Assembly: GCA_021907015.1 (NCBI GenBank)
Contig: CP091064.1
Location: 558,001 to 622,000 of the forward strand
Length of the DNA stretch: 64,000 nt
From: Pectobacterium sp. PL152
GTDB lineage: Bacteria > Pseudomonadota > Gammaproteobacteria > Enterobacterales > Enterobacteriaceae
Reading direction: 5' to 3'
This document shows positions 33,580 through 45,575 of this stretch, piece by piece (position 1 is the stretch's first letter; every line of letters starts with the position of its first letter). The position numbers and the translations under genes are program-made. The notes beneath the pieces are model-generated. The model was not told where the DNA came from, did not search any database, and saw nothing but the letters and a program-made list of their open reading frames with translations.

Positions 33580-34782
33580 TTAACGCAGGCTAACCAGCGT
33601 TTGCAGAATGGAATCCTGCGTTTTGATAGTTTGCGCATTCGATTGGTAGTTACGCTGCGCAACGATCATGTTGACCAACTCTTTACTTAAGTCAACGTTC
33701 GAACTTTCGGTGGATTTGCCAATCAGCTTACCCAGGCTCCCAGAACCTGCCAGACCAACCACCGCCTGACCAGAGCTCGCTGTTTCAGACCAGGCGTTAT
33801 CACCTTCAGGTGATAAACCTTCTGGGTTGGCAAAGCTCGCCAGCAGGATTTGACCCAGCGCCTGTTTCTGACCGTTGCTATAGCTACCTTCGATCGTGCC
33901 ATCATCATTGATAGCAAAACCCGTCAGCGATCCTGGAGCAAAACCGTTCTGGGTTGGGCTCTTATAGCTATATTCGGTATTTTGCTGCACGCTGCCAGTC
34001 AAATTAAGCGTAAACGCCCCATTCGCCGCACCATTGGTCCCTGTAAGGTTGATGTTGAAAGGCGTATGCCCCGTTAACGCACCATTAGCAGCAAAGTTCA
34101 ATGTTCCTGCGTTTTGATAATTAGCAGGACTAACAGAGTCATCCTTAGCATAGGTTTGCCAAGTGTTATTCGCCGTTTTGACAAAGTACAGCGTAAAGTT
34201 GTGCACGTTACCCTGACTGTCATAGGTTGTCAGCGCAGTCTTACTATTATACGTACCTTCAGCACCCGGCGTTGTGGCCCAGGAGCTCGTTGGAACCGAA
34301 TCTGAAGATTTCAGGTTAGCAACAATTGACGCCGTTGTTGTCTGGCTCGCCAGCATGTCACCATTGGGAACCGTCAGCGGCACTGGGTCGGCACCTGTTT
34401 GAACAACTGGAGGTGTCCCTGCAACAGGGTAACCCGTCAGTTGCATACCTTGTGCGTTAACAATATTACGACCGTTCAGCATAAACTGACCATTACGGCT
34501 GTAATAGATGGAGCCATTGGTATCTTGCAGACGATAAAAACCACCGCCGCTAATCGCGATATCCAAGTCTCGTGAAGAGGAGGTTACGGTACCATTACCG
34601 AAATCCTGCAATACCGATGCAACCTTCACACCCATACCCACTTTAGAGCCTGCAAACATATCGGCAAATGTGACAGTACCGGATTTAAACCCCACTGTTG
34701 CTGAGTTAGCGATGTTATTACCGATAACATCCAGGTTATTAGATGCCGCGTTTAAGCCACTGACCGCCTGAGAAAAACCCAT
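33580..34782 (-). CDS. flgE: flagellar hook protein FlgE
   Basis: Intact, 400 residues. Hook subunit with the N-terminal MGFSQAVSGLNAASNNLDVIGNNIANSATVGF motif, a Thr/Asn-rich middle domain, and the C-terminal SNVDLSKELVNMIVAQRNYQSNAQTIKTQDSIL. FliK limits its polymerisation. Confidence 0.98.
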   Translation of the reverse strand: MGFSQAVSGLNAASNNLDVIGNNIANSATVGFKSGTVTFADMFAGSKVGMGVKVASVLQDFGNGTVTSSSRDLDIAISGGGFYRLQDTNGSIYYSRNGQFMLNGRNIVNAQGMQLTGYPVAGTPPVVQTGADPVPLTVPNGDMLASQTTTASIVANLKSSDSVPTSSWATTPGAEGTYNSKTALTTYDSQGNVHNFTLYFVKTANNTWQTYAKDDSVSPANYQNAGTLNFAANGALTGHTPFNINLTGTNGAANGAFTLNLTGSVQQNTEYSYKSPTQNGFAPGSLTGFAINDDGTIEGSYSNGQKQALGQILLASFANPEGLSPEGDNAWSETASSGQAVVGLAGSGSLGKLIGKSTESSNVDLSKELVNMIVAQRNYQSNAQTIKTQDSILQTLVSLR

Positions 34783-34857
34783 GTCGTTCTCCAGATGAAT
34801 TGATTAAGTCATATTCCAGGTCGTGCGTTTCACTGGAATAATGTGAAATTTCTAGCG

Positions 34858-35540
34858 TTACAGAATCTGCCTGACATCGTCCATGGTGGCTCTGCCACGC
34901 AGTCCTAAATCCAGCAATGCACCGCTATCGCCGCGAACGACACTATTTACCACCGCATAGCTCAATGGCTGAACAACTTGCTGTGCGCCGCCCGTGCTGG
35001 CAGCGACAGTGAAGGTATAGGCCCCATCTGGCGCAACCGTGCCATCAGAAAGTTTACTATCCCAGTTAAATGAGTGAACGCCAGCCGAAAGCGTCCCCAG
35101 CTCGATCGTACGAACGGCTTTACCTGTCGCATCATTAATGGTGACGGTAACCACTTCTGCGGCTTTCTCCAGTTCCACACCAAAGGGCGTACTGGTTTCT
35201 TTACCCACGAGAATATCTTTCCCTGGGATCATGACACTGTGGCCAATCAGCGTTGTTGCCTGCATGGATTGGTTGTTATTGATCTGTCCAGAAATAGAAC
35301 CCAGTGTGGTATTCAATTTTTCAATACCGCTCACCGTATTAAGCTGAGCAAGCTGGCTGACAAGCTGATCGTTGCTCATCGGGTTCGTCGGGTCCTGATT
35401 CTTCAACTGCGCAACCAGAAGGGTCGAAACTGATTCTGCAGGTCAGCGCTGCTATTTTTCTCTACCGCTGTTGTCGGCGAAGTACTCGACGTACCCTGTG
35501 TTCTCGTTGCCGAGGACGTATCATTAATGGTTACAGACAC
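34858..35540 (-). CDS. flgD: flagellar hook-capping protein FlgD (one frameshift, GTG start)
   Basis: Hook cap scaffold, about 228 residues. NQDPTNPMSNDQLVSQLAQLNTVSGIEKLN is the conserved core, followed by the FlgD Ig-like and Tudor-like domains. The N-terminus (VSVTINDTSSATRTQ) starts at GTG 35540 behind GGAG. One base is missing near 35430, between DLQNQF and LLVAQLKNQDP, so an uncorrected reading loses the first 45 residues. Confidence 0.95.
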
Positions 35541-35555
35541 TATTTCGTCTCCCGA

Positions 35556-35960
35556 TTATTGCCCGATCGTTAACGTCTTCAGCATCATCGATTTTGTCGT
35601 ATTCAAGACTTCGACGTTTGCCTGATAGCTGCGTGATGCAGAAATGGTATTTACCATCTCTGCCACTGGGTCAACATTCGGCATGCGAACGTACCCCTGT
35701 CCATCAGCCAGCGGATTACCCGGTTCGTAAACCAGACGTGCAGGTGATGGATCTTCAATAACATTAGCAACGCGCACACCGCCAGTTGACTGGCCTGGAG
35801 CCGCATTCACTTCGAATACAACCTGTTTGGCGCGATAAGGTTCGCCATCAGGGCCCGTGACGCTGTCTGCGTTAGCCAGGTTACTGGCGCTCACGTTCGA
35901 ACGCTGAGATTGCGCAGAAAGCGCTGAGCCTGAAATTTCGAATATATTTAATAACGACAT
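35556..35960 (-). CDS. flgC: flagellar proximal rod protein FlgC
   Basis: Intact, 134 residues. [34 protein letters not shown] and the C-terminal [24 protein letters not shown] identify the family. Confidence 0.98.
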   Translation of the reverse strand: MSLLNIFEISGSALSAQSQRSNVSASNLANADSVTGPDGEPYRAKQVVFEVNAAPGQSTGGVRVANVIEDPSPARLVYEPGNPLADGQGYVRMPNVDPVAEMVNTISASRSYQANVEVLNTTKSMMLKTLTIGQ

Positions 35961-35988
35961 GAATCTTTACCTTCTCATCGCGCTACGA

Positions 35989-36405
35989 TCATGAACCTGA
36001 CTGCAAGACCGACATCATGCCTTTAATCTGTCCGCCCAGAACGGTCAGACTGGTTTGATATTTCAGGCTATTATCGGCAAAATTAGTGCGTTCCCGATCC
36101 ATATCGACCGTATTACCATCCAATGCAGGCTGATCGGGTACGCGATAGAGCAAATCAAGTTCCGGCGGCTGAAAATTCTGTGCCGGTATATGCCGTACAG
36201 ATGTGGTTTTAAGCGCGATACCCGTACCGTTTACCCGCCCTTGCTCCATCGTTTTACTGAGCTGGCTGGCAAAATCGATATCCCTGGCCTGATAGCCTGG
36301 CGTATCCGCATTAGCAATATTCGCGGCCAGAATTTCCTGCCGCTGGGCACGCAAGTTCAACGCTTCCTGCTGAAACCGCAACGAGGCGTCTAATTTATCA
36401 AACAT
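35989..36405 (-). CDS. flgB: flagellar proximal rod protein FlgB
   Basis: Intact, 138 residues. First gene of the flgB-J operon; [33 protein letters not shown] is the family signature. Divergent from flgA. Confidence 0.98.
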   Translation of the reverse strand: MFDKLDASLRFQQEALNLRAQRQEILAANIANADTPGYQARDIDFASQLSKTMEQGRVNGTGIALKTTSVRHIPAQNFQPPELDLLYRVPDQPALDGNTVDMDRERTNFADNSLKYQTSLTVLGGQIKGMMSVLQSGS

Positions 36406-36570
36406 GCTCCCTCCGCAAGTTAGAATTTGGAGTGAGTAGGATAATTCTCATGATGACTATGCCATCGAACGAATAGACACCAAATGCAGCGCTATTTATT
36501 GCCTTAACCTCACGCTGACATCGTTACACTTAATGCCCGATATAATCAGAACCAGGAGAGCCGAACAGGA
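36406..36570. promoter_or_regulatory. divergent flgB/flgA promoter region
   Basis: A 165-bp gap between the divergent class 2 units flgB-J and flgA, the usual place for FlhD4C2 sites. No individual box can be assigned with confidence. Confidence 0.45.
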
Positions 36571-37235
36571 ATGAAAACAATACATTATTACCTCTACCTG
36601 GCGGCGTCCTGTTTTTCATCCTGTGTGCCCCTGTCAATGCGAACGATCTTCCTGCACAGATCAATCAATTTTTGCTTCACGCTTTCAGGGAAGCACGAAT
36701 ACCGTAAACGTTGTGATAAAATCGCCGGAATCACAGTGGCCACAGTGCGAAGTCCCCAAATCACGTTGCCCGGGAATACGAAAATGTGGGGTAATGTCAG
36801 CCTGTCCATACGTTGTGGACAACAGCGCCGCTTCATTCAAACCGAAGTGCAGGTGACAGGAAACTATGTCACCAGCTCACGACCGATAAACCGTGGAACA
36901 ACGCTGACGGAAAAAGACATTCGTTTGACAAAAGGCAGGCTCGATTTATTACCGTTGCGCCCTATACTGACGTTACAAGGCGCACAGGGCGCAGTCCTTT
37001 GCGCGATCTCACTCCGGGCCAGGTGATTACCGCTTCCATGATCAGACGCGCCTGGGTCGTCAAGGCCGGTCAGTCGGTGCAGATTATCGCCCAGGGAGAA
37101 GGTTTCACGATTAATGGCGAAGGAAAAGCCATGAACAACGCGGCCGCCGGACAGGCAGTCAGAGTCAGAACGGCAAATGGACAAATAATCAGCGGAATCA
37201 CGAACGAAGATGGGATTATTCTGATCTCACAGTAA
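36571..37235 (+). CDS. flgA: P-ring assembly chaperone FlgA (several frameshifts)
   Basis: Periplasmic chaperone for FlgI. About 220 residues when joined. A signal sequence (YYLYLAASCFSSC region) is followed by the SAF domain: VTSSRPINRGTTLTEKDIRLTKGRLDLLP, TGRSPLRDLTPGQVITASMIRRAWVVKAGQSVQI and AMNNAAAGQAVRVRTANGQIISG. Frames change near 36600, 36640, 36700-36760 and 36975, so no single frame covers the gene; each step restores family similarity. Confidence 0.92.
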
Positions 37236-37240
37236 TTAAT

Positions 37241-37267
37241 TAAAGATTTGCTCACATTTGCCGATGA
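37241..37267 (+). promoter_or_regulatory. sigma-28 (FliA) promoter for flgMN
   Basis: TAAAGATT (37241-37248), an 11-base spacer and GCCGATGA (37260-37267) match the FliA consensus closely, with exact spacing. It lies about 110 bases ahead of flgM, so the anti-sigma factor is autoregulated through its own target, as in Salmonella. Confidence 0.85.
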
Positions 37268-37377
37268 TAGTTACAGAGTCATTACTGACGACGTTTTAAA
37301 ATTGAACACCAATGTGATGGAAAACCCTGTAACACATTGATGATTAACTATTTATCCTCAAACCAGAGGGATGTATT

Positions 37378-37662
37378 ATGAGTATTGATCGCACCCAGTC
37401 GCTAAAGCCGGTCAGTCAAGTGCAACAACGCGAATCTGGCGATATCGCTAAAACCAAACGCAAACAGGCTGAAGCTCAGTCTGAAGTCAGCGCCACGCAG
37501 GTAAAACTGAGCGACGCGCAGGCAAAATTGATGCAGCCAGGTACGCAGGATATCGACATGAACCGCGTTGAAACCTTGAAGCAAGCAATTCGTGATGGTT
37601 CACTAAAAATTGATGCCGGAAAAATCGCGGATGCCTTGCTGAAAGAAACACAGGATTTTTAG
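37378..37662 (+). CDS. flgM: anti-sigma-28 factor FlgM
   Basis: Intact, 94 residues. Binds FliA until hook completion, then is exported. [16 protein letters not shown] is the disordered N-terminus; the C-terminal helix region ([25 protein letters not shown]) is the sigma-28-binding part. flgN follows after 16 bases. Confidence 0.97.
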   Translation: MSIDRTQSLKPVSQVQQRESGDIAKTKRKQAEAQSEVSATQVKLSDAQAKLMQPGTQDIDMNRVETLKQAIRDGSLKIDAGKIADALLKETQDF

Positions 37663-37678
37663 CAGGTAAGTAATATCT

Positions 37679-38116
37679 ATGGAAAATCTGCAATCGATTC
37701 TGGAACAGCTGCTGCATAATCTGCGTGAGCTTGATGCCGTGATGTCTGACGAGCAAACGTTACTTTGCGCGGGGCATATTAATAGCATTGCTCTGCAGCA
37801 AGTGACAGAGAAGAAAACCTCCTTACTGGCAACGATGCAGCATTTGGAAGCTCGACGTCATGAAGCCGAATCTGCACTTAAGCTACAAGCACCTTATGAT
37901 GGTATTGAAAAGCTGTCTGCTTGCTGGCAGCAGGTTCAAGAATTAACCAGACGTTTGAACGATCAGAATAAGCACAATGGTCTTCTACTGAGTCGGCATA
38001 TTGCCTATACCAATGAAGCCATCAATATACTGAAGCCTCGTCATGGTCAGGGGCTGTATGGTCCTGATGGTCAGTCGAAAGGGGTAACAGTGGGCGGTAG
38101 AAAAATCACGTTCTAA
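37679..38116 (+). CDS. flgN: flagellar export chaperone FlgN
   Basis: Intact, 145 residues, helical. Chaperone for FlgK and FlgL. LQSILEQLLHNLRELDAVMSDEQTLL and NGLLLSRHIAYTNEAINIL match the family. Confidence 0.95.
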   Translation: MENLQSILEQLLHNLRELDAVMSDEQTLLCAGHINSIALQQVTEKKTSLLATMQHLEARRHEAESALKLQAPYDGIEKLSACWQQVQELTRRLNDQNKHNGLLLSRHIAYTNEAINILKPRHGQGLYGPDGQSKGVTVGGRKITF

Positions 38117-38143
38117 AAGTCTCTGCATTTCAGCGGAGACTTT
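38116..38143. terminator. bidirectional hairpin between flgN and flhE
   Basis: AAAGTCTCTGC pairs with GCGGAGACTTT (6-nt loop) with A/T runs on both sides. It sits between the convergent flgMN and flhBAE units and probably serves both. Confidence 0.8.
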
Positions 38144-38175
38144 CATTATCTAAAACTATTACTTCTTTACATCAA

Positions 38176-38595
38176 CTACTTATAGTTTACCGCAATATCG
38201 ATCGTACGAACGCTGAACGTATGATTAATACGTCCATTCCCTGCAATATAGTAGACAAAGCGAAACTCATTGTTAGCCGCCAGTCCCTCAAATGCCTGAG
38301 TTTGTCCGTCACCACTTCCGCCTAAATCAACACAACGCTGCGGTGTTTGTGAACAGAGCTTAACCGCAAGCCCTGTCGGTATCTCCGAATCAATAAGATG
38401 CCGCCAATATATTGTTGTGATAGTTTCCTCTGGCTTAACGGCAATGTTAGGCGTGAAAGCCGACGTGGTAACCATTTCACCACGGTAATCCAGTTTTATT
38501 CCGGCCATACTTCCGTTCCAACTACCAGGTGTCGCCATAGCACAGAGTGGAAGTACCAGCACAGCTACAGACAGAAAGCGTATCACCGTTCTCAC
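38176..38595 (-). CDS. flhE: flagellar protein FlhE (GTG start)
   Basis: Intact, 139 residues. Periplasmic protein with a signal peptide (FLSVAVLVLPLCAMA). It follows flhA as in E. coli and Salmonella, where it acts on proton leakage through the export gate. WNGSMAGIKLDYRGE, LCSQTPQRCVDLGGSGDGQT and FRFVYYIAGNG fit the family. The GTG start overlaps the flhA stop (GTGA). Confidence 0.9.
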   Translation of the reverse strand: MRTVIRFLSVAVLVLPLCAMATPGSWNGSMAGIKLDYRGEMVTTSAFTPNIAVKPEETITTIYWRHLIDSEIPTGLAVKLCSQTPQRCVDLGGSGDGQTQAFEGLAANNEFRFVYYIAGNGRINHTFSVRTIDIAVNYK

Positions 38596-40670
38596 CTCTG
38601 AGCCTCCCCTATAATCGATGTCATACGGATCTGGCGATGATCGCTGATTTCCAAATTAGAAAGCACGGCCATGTTTGGCAGGCTACGATGCAGGAAGCGA
38701 GCGAGCAAAGCACGTAAAGCATGGTTCACAAGCAGAACTGGCGGTGCACCCAGCATTTCCTGCCGCTGTAGCGCCTGTTTCGCCTGTTCAAGCAGGCGAT
38801 CGGCAAGACCAGGTTCAAGGCCACCGCCTCCCTGAAGCGCCTGTAACAGAAGACGCTCCAACGACCCTTCCAGACCGATCACCTGAAGCTCGCTGTCTCC
38901 TGGGAACCACTGCTGAGTGATGGCGCGTCCCAGAGCAACCCTGACTACCGTAGTAAGTTCATAAGGATCTGGCTGCACTGGAGCATGTTCAGCCAATGTC
39001 TCCATGATGGTGCGCATATCCCTAATAGAAACTCTCTCGCTAAGCAGATTTTGCAACACTTTGTGCAACGTTGTCAGTGTCACCACGCCAGGAATGAAAT
39101 CTTCTGTCAGTTTTGGCATTTCCTGCGCAACGCGATCCATCAGTTGCTGAGCTTCCTGCCGTCCAAACAGTTCACTGGCATGCAATGCGATTAAGTGGTT
39201 CAGGTGCGTTGCTACTACGGTACTTGCCTCTACGACCGTGAACCCTTGAGCTTGGGCTTGATCTTTGAGAGCATTATCAATCCAGACCGCCGGCAGCCCA
39301 AACGCCGGATCCTGCGTGATATCGCCAGACAAAGAGCCAACCGCATTGCCAGGGTTGATCGCCATCCAACGACCTGGATGAGCCTCACCACTACCCACCT
39401 CAACACCTTTCATCAATATACGATAGCTGGCAGGCTGAAGCTCTAAGTTATCCCGGATATGAACCACTGGCGGTAAATACCCCATCTCCTGAGCAAATTT
39501 CTTCCTGATGCTACGAATTCTGCCCAACAACTCGCCATCTTGCTGTGCATCAACCATTGGAATCAAGCGATAACCCACTTCCATGCCTAGCGGGTCCTCA
39601 AGCTGTACGTCAGACCAACTGGCTTCAATAACCTGATGCTTCTCCATCGCTGCGGGTATAGGCTGCATCTCAGGTTCTTTTGCTGTTCCCCACGCATCCA
39701 CCAGGCAAGCCCTAACAGAGATGCAGTGAATAACAGAAAGACAAAATTAGGCATTCCGGGAACCAACCCAATAAGCCCAATAACCGCCGCACTCAACACC
39801 ATGACCCGTGGATTGTTGAATAGCTGGGTGACCATCTGCTGGCCAACATCCTGATCGGTACTCACACGAGTAACAATAACACCCGCTGCAGTAGAAATAA
39901 TCAGAGCAGGAATCTGGGCAACCAGGCCGTCACCGATGGTAAGCAACGTATAACTTTCCGCTGCCTGCCCTACCGGCATGTTGTGCTGTACAACACCGAC
40001 GATCAACCCACCTACAATATTGATGACCATGATAATCAGTCCGGCGATAGCATCGCCGCGCACGAACTTACTAGCACCATCCATTGAACCGTAAAAGTCT
40101 GATTCCTGCGTCACCTCAGCACGGCGTTTTTCGCCTCTTCTTCACCGATGATCCCAGCATTAAGATCGGCATCGATCGCCATCTGTTTACCTGGCATACC
40201 ATCCAGTACAAAACGCGCGCCTACTTCAGCAATTCGTCCGGCACCTTTGGTGATAACCATGAAGTTGATTAAGATAAGAATGATAAAGACCACAATACCG
40301 ATGGCGAAATTCCCACCAACCAGAAAGTGACCAAATGCTTCAACGACTTTACCGGCAGCAGCGGTGCCGTATGACCTTCCAGTAAAATAATACGGGTAGA
40401 TGCAACGTTGAGTGACAAACGCAGCAACGTAGAAAACAGCAGGATAGTAGGGAATGCAGCAAACTCTAGCGTCCGTTGCGTGAACATCGCAACCAGCAAT
40501 ACCATGATTGACAGTGCGATGTTAAAGGTAAATAGCAGATCCAGGATGAATGGCGGCAGCAATACCATCATGGAAAGTATCAGCAGGATCAGTATAGGTC
40601 CGGCTAATATTTGCCATTGGGTACCTTTCATATTACTCGGTAAACGAAGCAAAGAGGCCAAATTAGCCAT
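38592..40670 (-). CDS. flhA: flagellar export gate protein FlhA (three frameshifts)
   Basis: About 693 residues. Export-gate nonamer with eight membrane helices and a cytoplasmic docking ring. [50 protein letters not shown] and [20 protein letters not shown] are FHIPEP signatures. The C-terminal half (38592-39700) holds the substrate-docking domain, including VVIRxNxx-type and [21 protein letters not shown]. Single bases are lost near 40365 (after LEGHTAA), near 40127 (A run, KKRRAEV) and near 39690. It overlaps flhB by 8 bases. Confidence 0.96.
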
Positions 40671-41809
40671 CAGTAGTATTCTCTTTAGCAAAATCCAGCG
40701 CATCAGGCACTGGTAAATGTTTCGGTTTTCTAGGAATTAATCCACCTTCCCGCTTCCAGCGTTTCAGTTGATAAACCCAAGCTAAGACTTCTGCAACAGC
40801 AGCATACAACGCAGCCGGAATGTGCTCTCCGACCTCTGAATGACGAAATAGCGCTCGCGCCAACGGTGGCGCTTCTAAAATAGGGACGCGATGCTCGGCC
40901 CCCAACTCACGGATACGTAACGCGATCTCACCCGCCCCTTTAGCCAACACTTTCGGCGCATTCATTTTTCTCATCATAACGTAATGCTACCGCATAATGC
41001 GTCGGGTTAGTGACTATCACATCAGCCTTAGGCACATCAGCCATCATTCTGCGTTGGGCTATCGCCCTTTGTTGCTGACGGATACGACCTTTAACATGAG
41101 GATCGCCTTCACTCTGTTTATGCTCGTCCCGAATTTCCTGCTTGCTCATACGTAACTTTTTGATGTGGCTCCAGACTTGCCAAAACACATCAAAAGCGAC
41201 CATAGGGATAAGGCCCATAATGATGAGAAAGCCACACATTACGGCCAATTCTAACGCATCACCTAACGCCGCAATCGGCGATTCGGATATTAAATGCAAT
41301 ATTTTTGGCCAGTTATGAATCAAGAATAACGTACTAATGATCCCGACCATGACTGATTTTAATATTGCTTTAAAAAGCTCAGCCAGTGATTGGGCAGAAA
41401 ATAACCGTTTCAGCCCAGAAATAGGATCTAATTTTTGAAGTCAACTTTTAATGATTTGGTACTAAACAGTACCCCACCGAGCAGCAAAGGCGCAGACAGT
41501 GCAACCAAAACAGCCCCGAGCATAATGGGTATTAACGCCGATACAGCCTGACGCAATAATGAGCCAACATGCCGTAGCATTTGGGTGTCATCACCAATCG
41601 TTGCGTAATCAAATTTAACGACTGTGAGACAATTCTGGCCAATCGGCCAGCCATCGCATCGCCACCCATCCACAAAATAGCCAATCCTGCGACCATCATC
41701 AGAACAGAAGTCAGCTCTCGCGATCGTGGGATCTGGCCTTCTTCACGCGCCTTTTCCTCCTTTTGGGGAGTGGGGGCTTCTGTTTTTCTAGATCGCTATC
41801 ATCGGCCAC
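40663..41809 (-). CDS. flhB: flagellar export switch protein FlhB (several frameshifts, GTG start)
   Basis: About 382 residues. Membrane protein whose cytoplasmic domain self-cleaves at NPTH (in [18 protein letters not shown]) and sets export specificity with FliK. Start GTG 41809 gives [27 protein letters not shown]. One base is lost near 41788, 41640, 41433 and 40975. The tail [16 protein letters not shown] ends just inside flhA. Confidence 0.95.
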
Positions 41810-42052
41810 TATGACGTTCCTGTTACGACTTTCGGGATAGGAATTTGCTGCCTAGCATGACAAATACGGAAAAGTTTTATGGCTGGAACAACGAGAAAAA
41901 CCAACGCTTCTTTAACGAATAGTACGGGTGAAAGGCGGGAAAGATCGGATTTAGCTATTTATGGCCATAGATGCTGGCCATAAATAGCAGGGCGATGGTG
42001 TTCAACAGTTTTTCAAAAAAGGGAATCATTCCCTTTCCTGAAGCAAAATGCA
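41810..42052. other. intergenic region cheZ/flhB
   Basis: About 240 bases between cheZ and flhB, both read leftward, with TGGCCATAGATGCTGGCCA (41961-41980) as a small imperfect hairpin. It should contain the class 2 promoter of flhBAE. No gene is seen. Confidence 0.5.
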
Positions 42053-42697
42053 TTAGAACCCAAGGCTATCCAGAAGGTCATCAACCTGATCCTGATTGGC
42101 GACGATGCCTGCTGCGCCTTTGTCCAACTGTGGTCCGTTCAGCAGACCATCATTTGCACGCTTAGGCGCATCTGGTTTTTCTGGAATATTTTCCAGCAAC
42201 ACCATCAGCAGTTGTTTTTCAATCTCCTGGACAACATCCATCATACGCTTGATAACCTGACCGGTAAGGTCCTGGAAATCCTGCGCCATCATAATTTCCA
42301 ACAGTTGAGCGTTGGTAAATGAGGTATGCTGTGGTACATCTTCAAGATAGCTACGCGTATCCGTCACCAATTCACGCGCATCAGCCAGCTCAATTGGATT
42401 CTCAAACCATTCATCCCAACGAGCTTTCAGAGACTTAGCATCAGCTTCTAGTTGGTTTTGACGTGGCTGTGCAGCCTCTACGCAACTCAGCGCGCGCTCT
42501 GCCGCTTGCGCAGTCATCTGGACAACATAGTCAAGACGATCGCGGGCATCAGGAATAGCTTCTGCTGCTTCTGCTATCGCATTATCCAGACCCAGCTCTT
42601 TCAAGCTGTCGCGCAACATACGAGTCAATTGGCCTATACGCGAAATGATCTCGGTTGCTGAAGCTGTGTCGTTCACAGACGGCATATGTGGCGTCAT
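42053..42697 (-). CDS. cheZ: chemotaxis phosphatase CheZ
   Basis: Intact, 214 residues. Dephosphorylates Che[24 protein letters not shown] starts the long helical hairpin; [18 protein letters not shown] contains the catalytic Gln; the C-terminal [16 protein letters not shown] is the CheY-binding helix. AAGGGG lies 7 bases before the ATG. Confidence 0.97.
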   Translation of the reverse strand: MTPHMPSVNDTASATEIISRIGQLTRMLRDSLKELGLDNAIAEAAEAIPDARDRLDYVVQMTAQAAERALSCVEAAQPRQNQLEADAKSLKARWDEWFENPIELADARELVTDTRSYLEDVPQHTSFTNAQLLEIMMAQDFQDLTGQVIKRMMDVVQEIEKQLLMVLLENIPEKPDAPKRANDGLLNGPQLDKGAAGIVANQDQVDDLLDSLGF

Positions 42698-42706
42698 AAG
42701 ATCCCC

Positions 42707-43120
<414 letters not shown>

Positions 43121-43134
43121 TCACCGAGAGCTGC

Positions 43135-44187
43135 TTATATACGTAATGCCTGTCCGGCAGAGATTTGTGCCAACATGCGCTGGCTCACCTGGTGCAAATC
43201 CACCACTTCATCAACGCCACCCATAGCAATCGCTTCACGTGGCATCCCGAAAACCACACAACTTGCTTCATTTTGGGCCAAAGTATAAGCACCAGCCTGG
43301 TGGAGTTCCAACATGCCGGCCGCCCCATCATTGCCCATTCCAGTAAGGATTACCCCTACGGCATTTCGCCCGGCGTATTGTGCAACCGAACGGAATAACA
43401 CATCGACTGATGGACGATGCCGATTAACGGGAGGTCCATCATTTAAACGTACCTGATAGTTTGCTCCGCTACGCGCCAATTCAAGATGGCGAGCGCCCGG
43501 CGCAATGTAGGCATGGCCAGGAAGAACACGCTCCCCGTCTTCTGCTTCTTTCACCGTAATCTGGCACAACTTGTTCAATCGCTCGGCGAAAGATTTCGTA
43601 AAGCCTGGCGGCATATGCTGTGTAATCAGTAGTGCAGGGCTTGTCGGCGGCAGAGGCTGTAATACATGCCGTATCGCTTCCGTTCCTCCCGTCGATGCAC
43701 CAATCGCGATCAATTTCTCACTACTGAGCAGTGGCATATGCTGAATAATTTTTGTCGGCTCTGCTGCGGTACTACGCTGCGGCAGGCGCGCCTTCGCTGC
43801 CATGCGAATTTTTTCCGCAATCAGCTCGCTATACGCCAACATCCCCTCACGAATACCTAACTGAGGTTTAGTGACAAAATCAATCGCACCAAGCTCCAGA
43901 GCACGAAGCGTAATTTCCGACCCTTTTCCCGTCAGGGACGACACCATGACAACCGGCATCGGGCGCAAACGCATAAGCTTCTCAAGAAAATCCAACCCAT
44001 CCATACGTGGCATTTCAACATCCAGCGTTAATACCTGAGGATTGAATTTTTTAATCAAGTCACGAGCAACTAATGGATCTGGCGCAGTCGCGACAACTTC
44101 CATATCGGAATGGCTATTAATTATTTCAGTCATGATCTGACGCATGAGGGCAGAATCATCAACGCATAATACTCTTATTTTGCTCAT
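43135..44187 (-). CDS. cheB: chemoreceptor methylesterase/deamidase CheB
   Basis: Intact, 350 residues. The receiver domain (Asp10, Asp11, Asp56 in [12 protein letters not shown]) is joined to the esterase domain with the catalytic triad Ser (GASTGGTEA), His ([10 protein letters not shown]) and Asp ([10 protein letters not shown]). It shares one base with cheR. Confidence 0.98.
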   Translation of the reverse strand: MSKIRVLCVDDSALMRQIMTEIINSHSDMEVVATAPDPLVARDLIKKFNPQVLTLDVEMPRMDGLDFLEKLMRLRPMPVVMVSSLTGKGSEITLRALELGAIDFVTKPQLGIREGMLAYSELIAEKIRMAAKARLPQRSTAAEPTKIIQHMPLLSSEKLIAIGASTGGTEAIRHVLQPLPPTSPALLITQHMPPGFTKSFAERLNKLCQITVKEAEDGERVLPGHAYIAPGARHLELARSGANYQVRLNDGPPVNRHRPSVDVLFRSVAQYAGRNAVGVILTGMGNDGAAGMLELHQAGAYTLAQNEASCVVFGMPREAIAMGGVDEVVDLHQVSQRMLAQISAGQALRI

Positions 44188-45059
44188 TATCTTTCCTTAG
44201 CCAGCCCGTATACAGTTTGCCCACGCAAATAGAATTCGCGACTGATCTGGCTGAAATTCTCTGAATGCCCGGCAAATAACAATCCCCCCGGCTTAAGCAT
44301 CGGGACGAATCGACGGAGAATACGCTCTTGAGTTTCTTTATCGAAATAAATCATTACATTACGACAAAAAATAGCATCGAATGGCGCGGGAACAGACCAA
44401 TCAGGCGCGAGTAGATTGAGTTGTTGGAAATGTACCATTGACGCAAGCTCAGGACGAACACGCACCAAACCACTATGTGGCCCAGTACCGCGTAAAAAGA
44501 ATCGCTGTAGCTGCTGTGGAGAAAGAGAGCGCAACTCTTCCTGACGATAGATGCCAGCCGTTGCCTTTTCTAATACCTGGGTATCGATATCACTGGCCCA
44601 TACCTGGCATCCACTCGCTTTATTACCTAAGACTTCTGCAAGTGTCATCGCCAGCGAATAAGGCTCTTCACCTGTAGAAGCCGCCGTACTCCAGATAGTG
44701 TAGCCATTTGGACGTTTTCTGGCATGCTCAGCCAATATAGGAAAATGATGCGCTTCACGGAAAAACGCCGTTAGGTTTGTGGTTAACGCATTAACAAAGG
44801 CTTGCCATTCTGCGCTGTTAGGATCTGATTCCAGTAGCGCTAAATACTGACCGAAATCATTGATTCCAAGTAAACGAAGACGCCTAACCAAGCGGTTATA
44901 AACCATTTCACGTTTGTGATCGGCCAGGACAATGCCAGCACGCTGATATATTAATTGGCTGATTCGTCGGAAATGAGTGTCCGACAACGGCAACCGATCA
45001 ACCATCTGCGTCAGAATAGAAGCAGACTCAGGGCGATTTTGCGACGGTGTACTTTTCAT
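44187..45059 (-). CDS. cheR: chemoreceptor methyltransferase CheR
   Basis: Intact, 290 residues. SAM-dependent glutamate methyltransferase. [19 protein letters not shown] is the SAM loop, and [22 protein letters not shown] is the family motif. Its beta subdomain should dock on the NWETF tails of the two chemoreceptors in this window. Confidence 0.98.
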   Translation of the reverse strand: MKSTPSQNRPESASILTQMVDRLPLSDTHFRRISQLIYQRAGIVLADHKREMVYNRLVRRLRLLGINDFGQYLALLESDPNSAEWQAFVNALTTNLTAFFREAHHFPILAEHARKRPNGYTIWSTAASTGEEPYSLAMTLAEVLGNKASGCQVWASDIDTQVLEKATAGIYRQEELRSLSPQQLQRFFLRGTGPHSGLVRVRPELASMVHFQQLNLLAPDWSVPAPFDAIFCRNVMIYFDKETQERILRRFVPMLKPGGLLFAGHSENFSQISREFYLRGQTVYGLAKER

Positions 45060-45575
45060 ATCAAACCGCTCGAATAGTGTTTTTTGCTATGGTTTTTTTC
45101 AATCTGAACTTTCCTCTACAGCTAACGCAGGGTTTTTATTGTCATTCGTCAATTGCTCATCGCATTGCGATTAAAACTGACACTGTATTGGTAATACACT
45201 TTACAAGTTCTGCAAGCAGAGCCGGTTAGCGTGTTCGTTCTACCAAAGCCACATGCTGTTGGGTGGCATTCTCCCTCTCATCACAGCTGTGCTACCTGCT
45301 TTATTCTTTGGCCTTAATGCCAAAGCCAGCCTCACCCCATCCTATCCATAACATAAGTTACAGATTGAACAATACCATGAATTACTCTGCTTCAAAGCAC
45401 CAAGTGCTATATCGCTTATAAACCCCAGGCACGCAGTGACAAATTACTCGCATGTTCATTTTTTAAATTATGACGAGTAAACAATCACCCAGCCACCTTA
45501 TACATAAGCGGCTGGGGATTGGCTCAGTAACGCGCCCTACAGCTTGGTTATTTATAGCCTATATGACGGTTTTTA
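45060..45575. other. intergenic region between the MCP gene and cheR, no gene
   Basis: About 515 bases. It contains the hairpin at 45488-45516 and otherwise no coding-like frame. In E. coli a second receptor gene (tap) stands here; no remnant of it is recognisable. Presumably holds the cheRBYZ promoter. Confidence 0.6.
45488..45516 (-). terminator. hairpin after MCP gene
   Basis: CCCAGCC (45488-45494) pairs with GGCTGGG (45510-45516) and CTTAT with ATAAG inside, a strong stem about 60 bases past the MCP stop. On the minus strand it is followed by TGATTGTTTAC, a weak T tract. Confidence 0.6.
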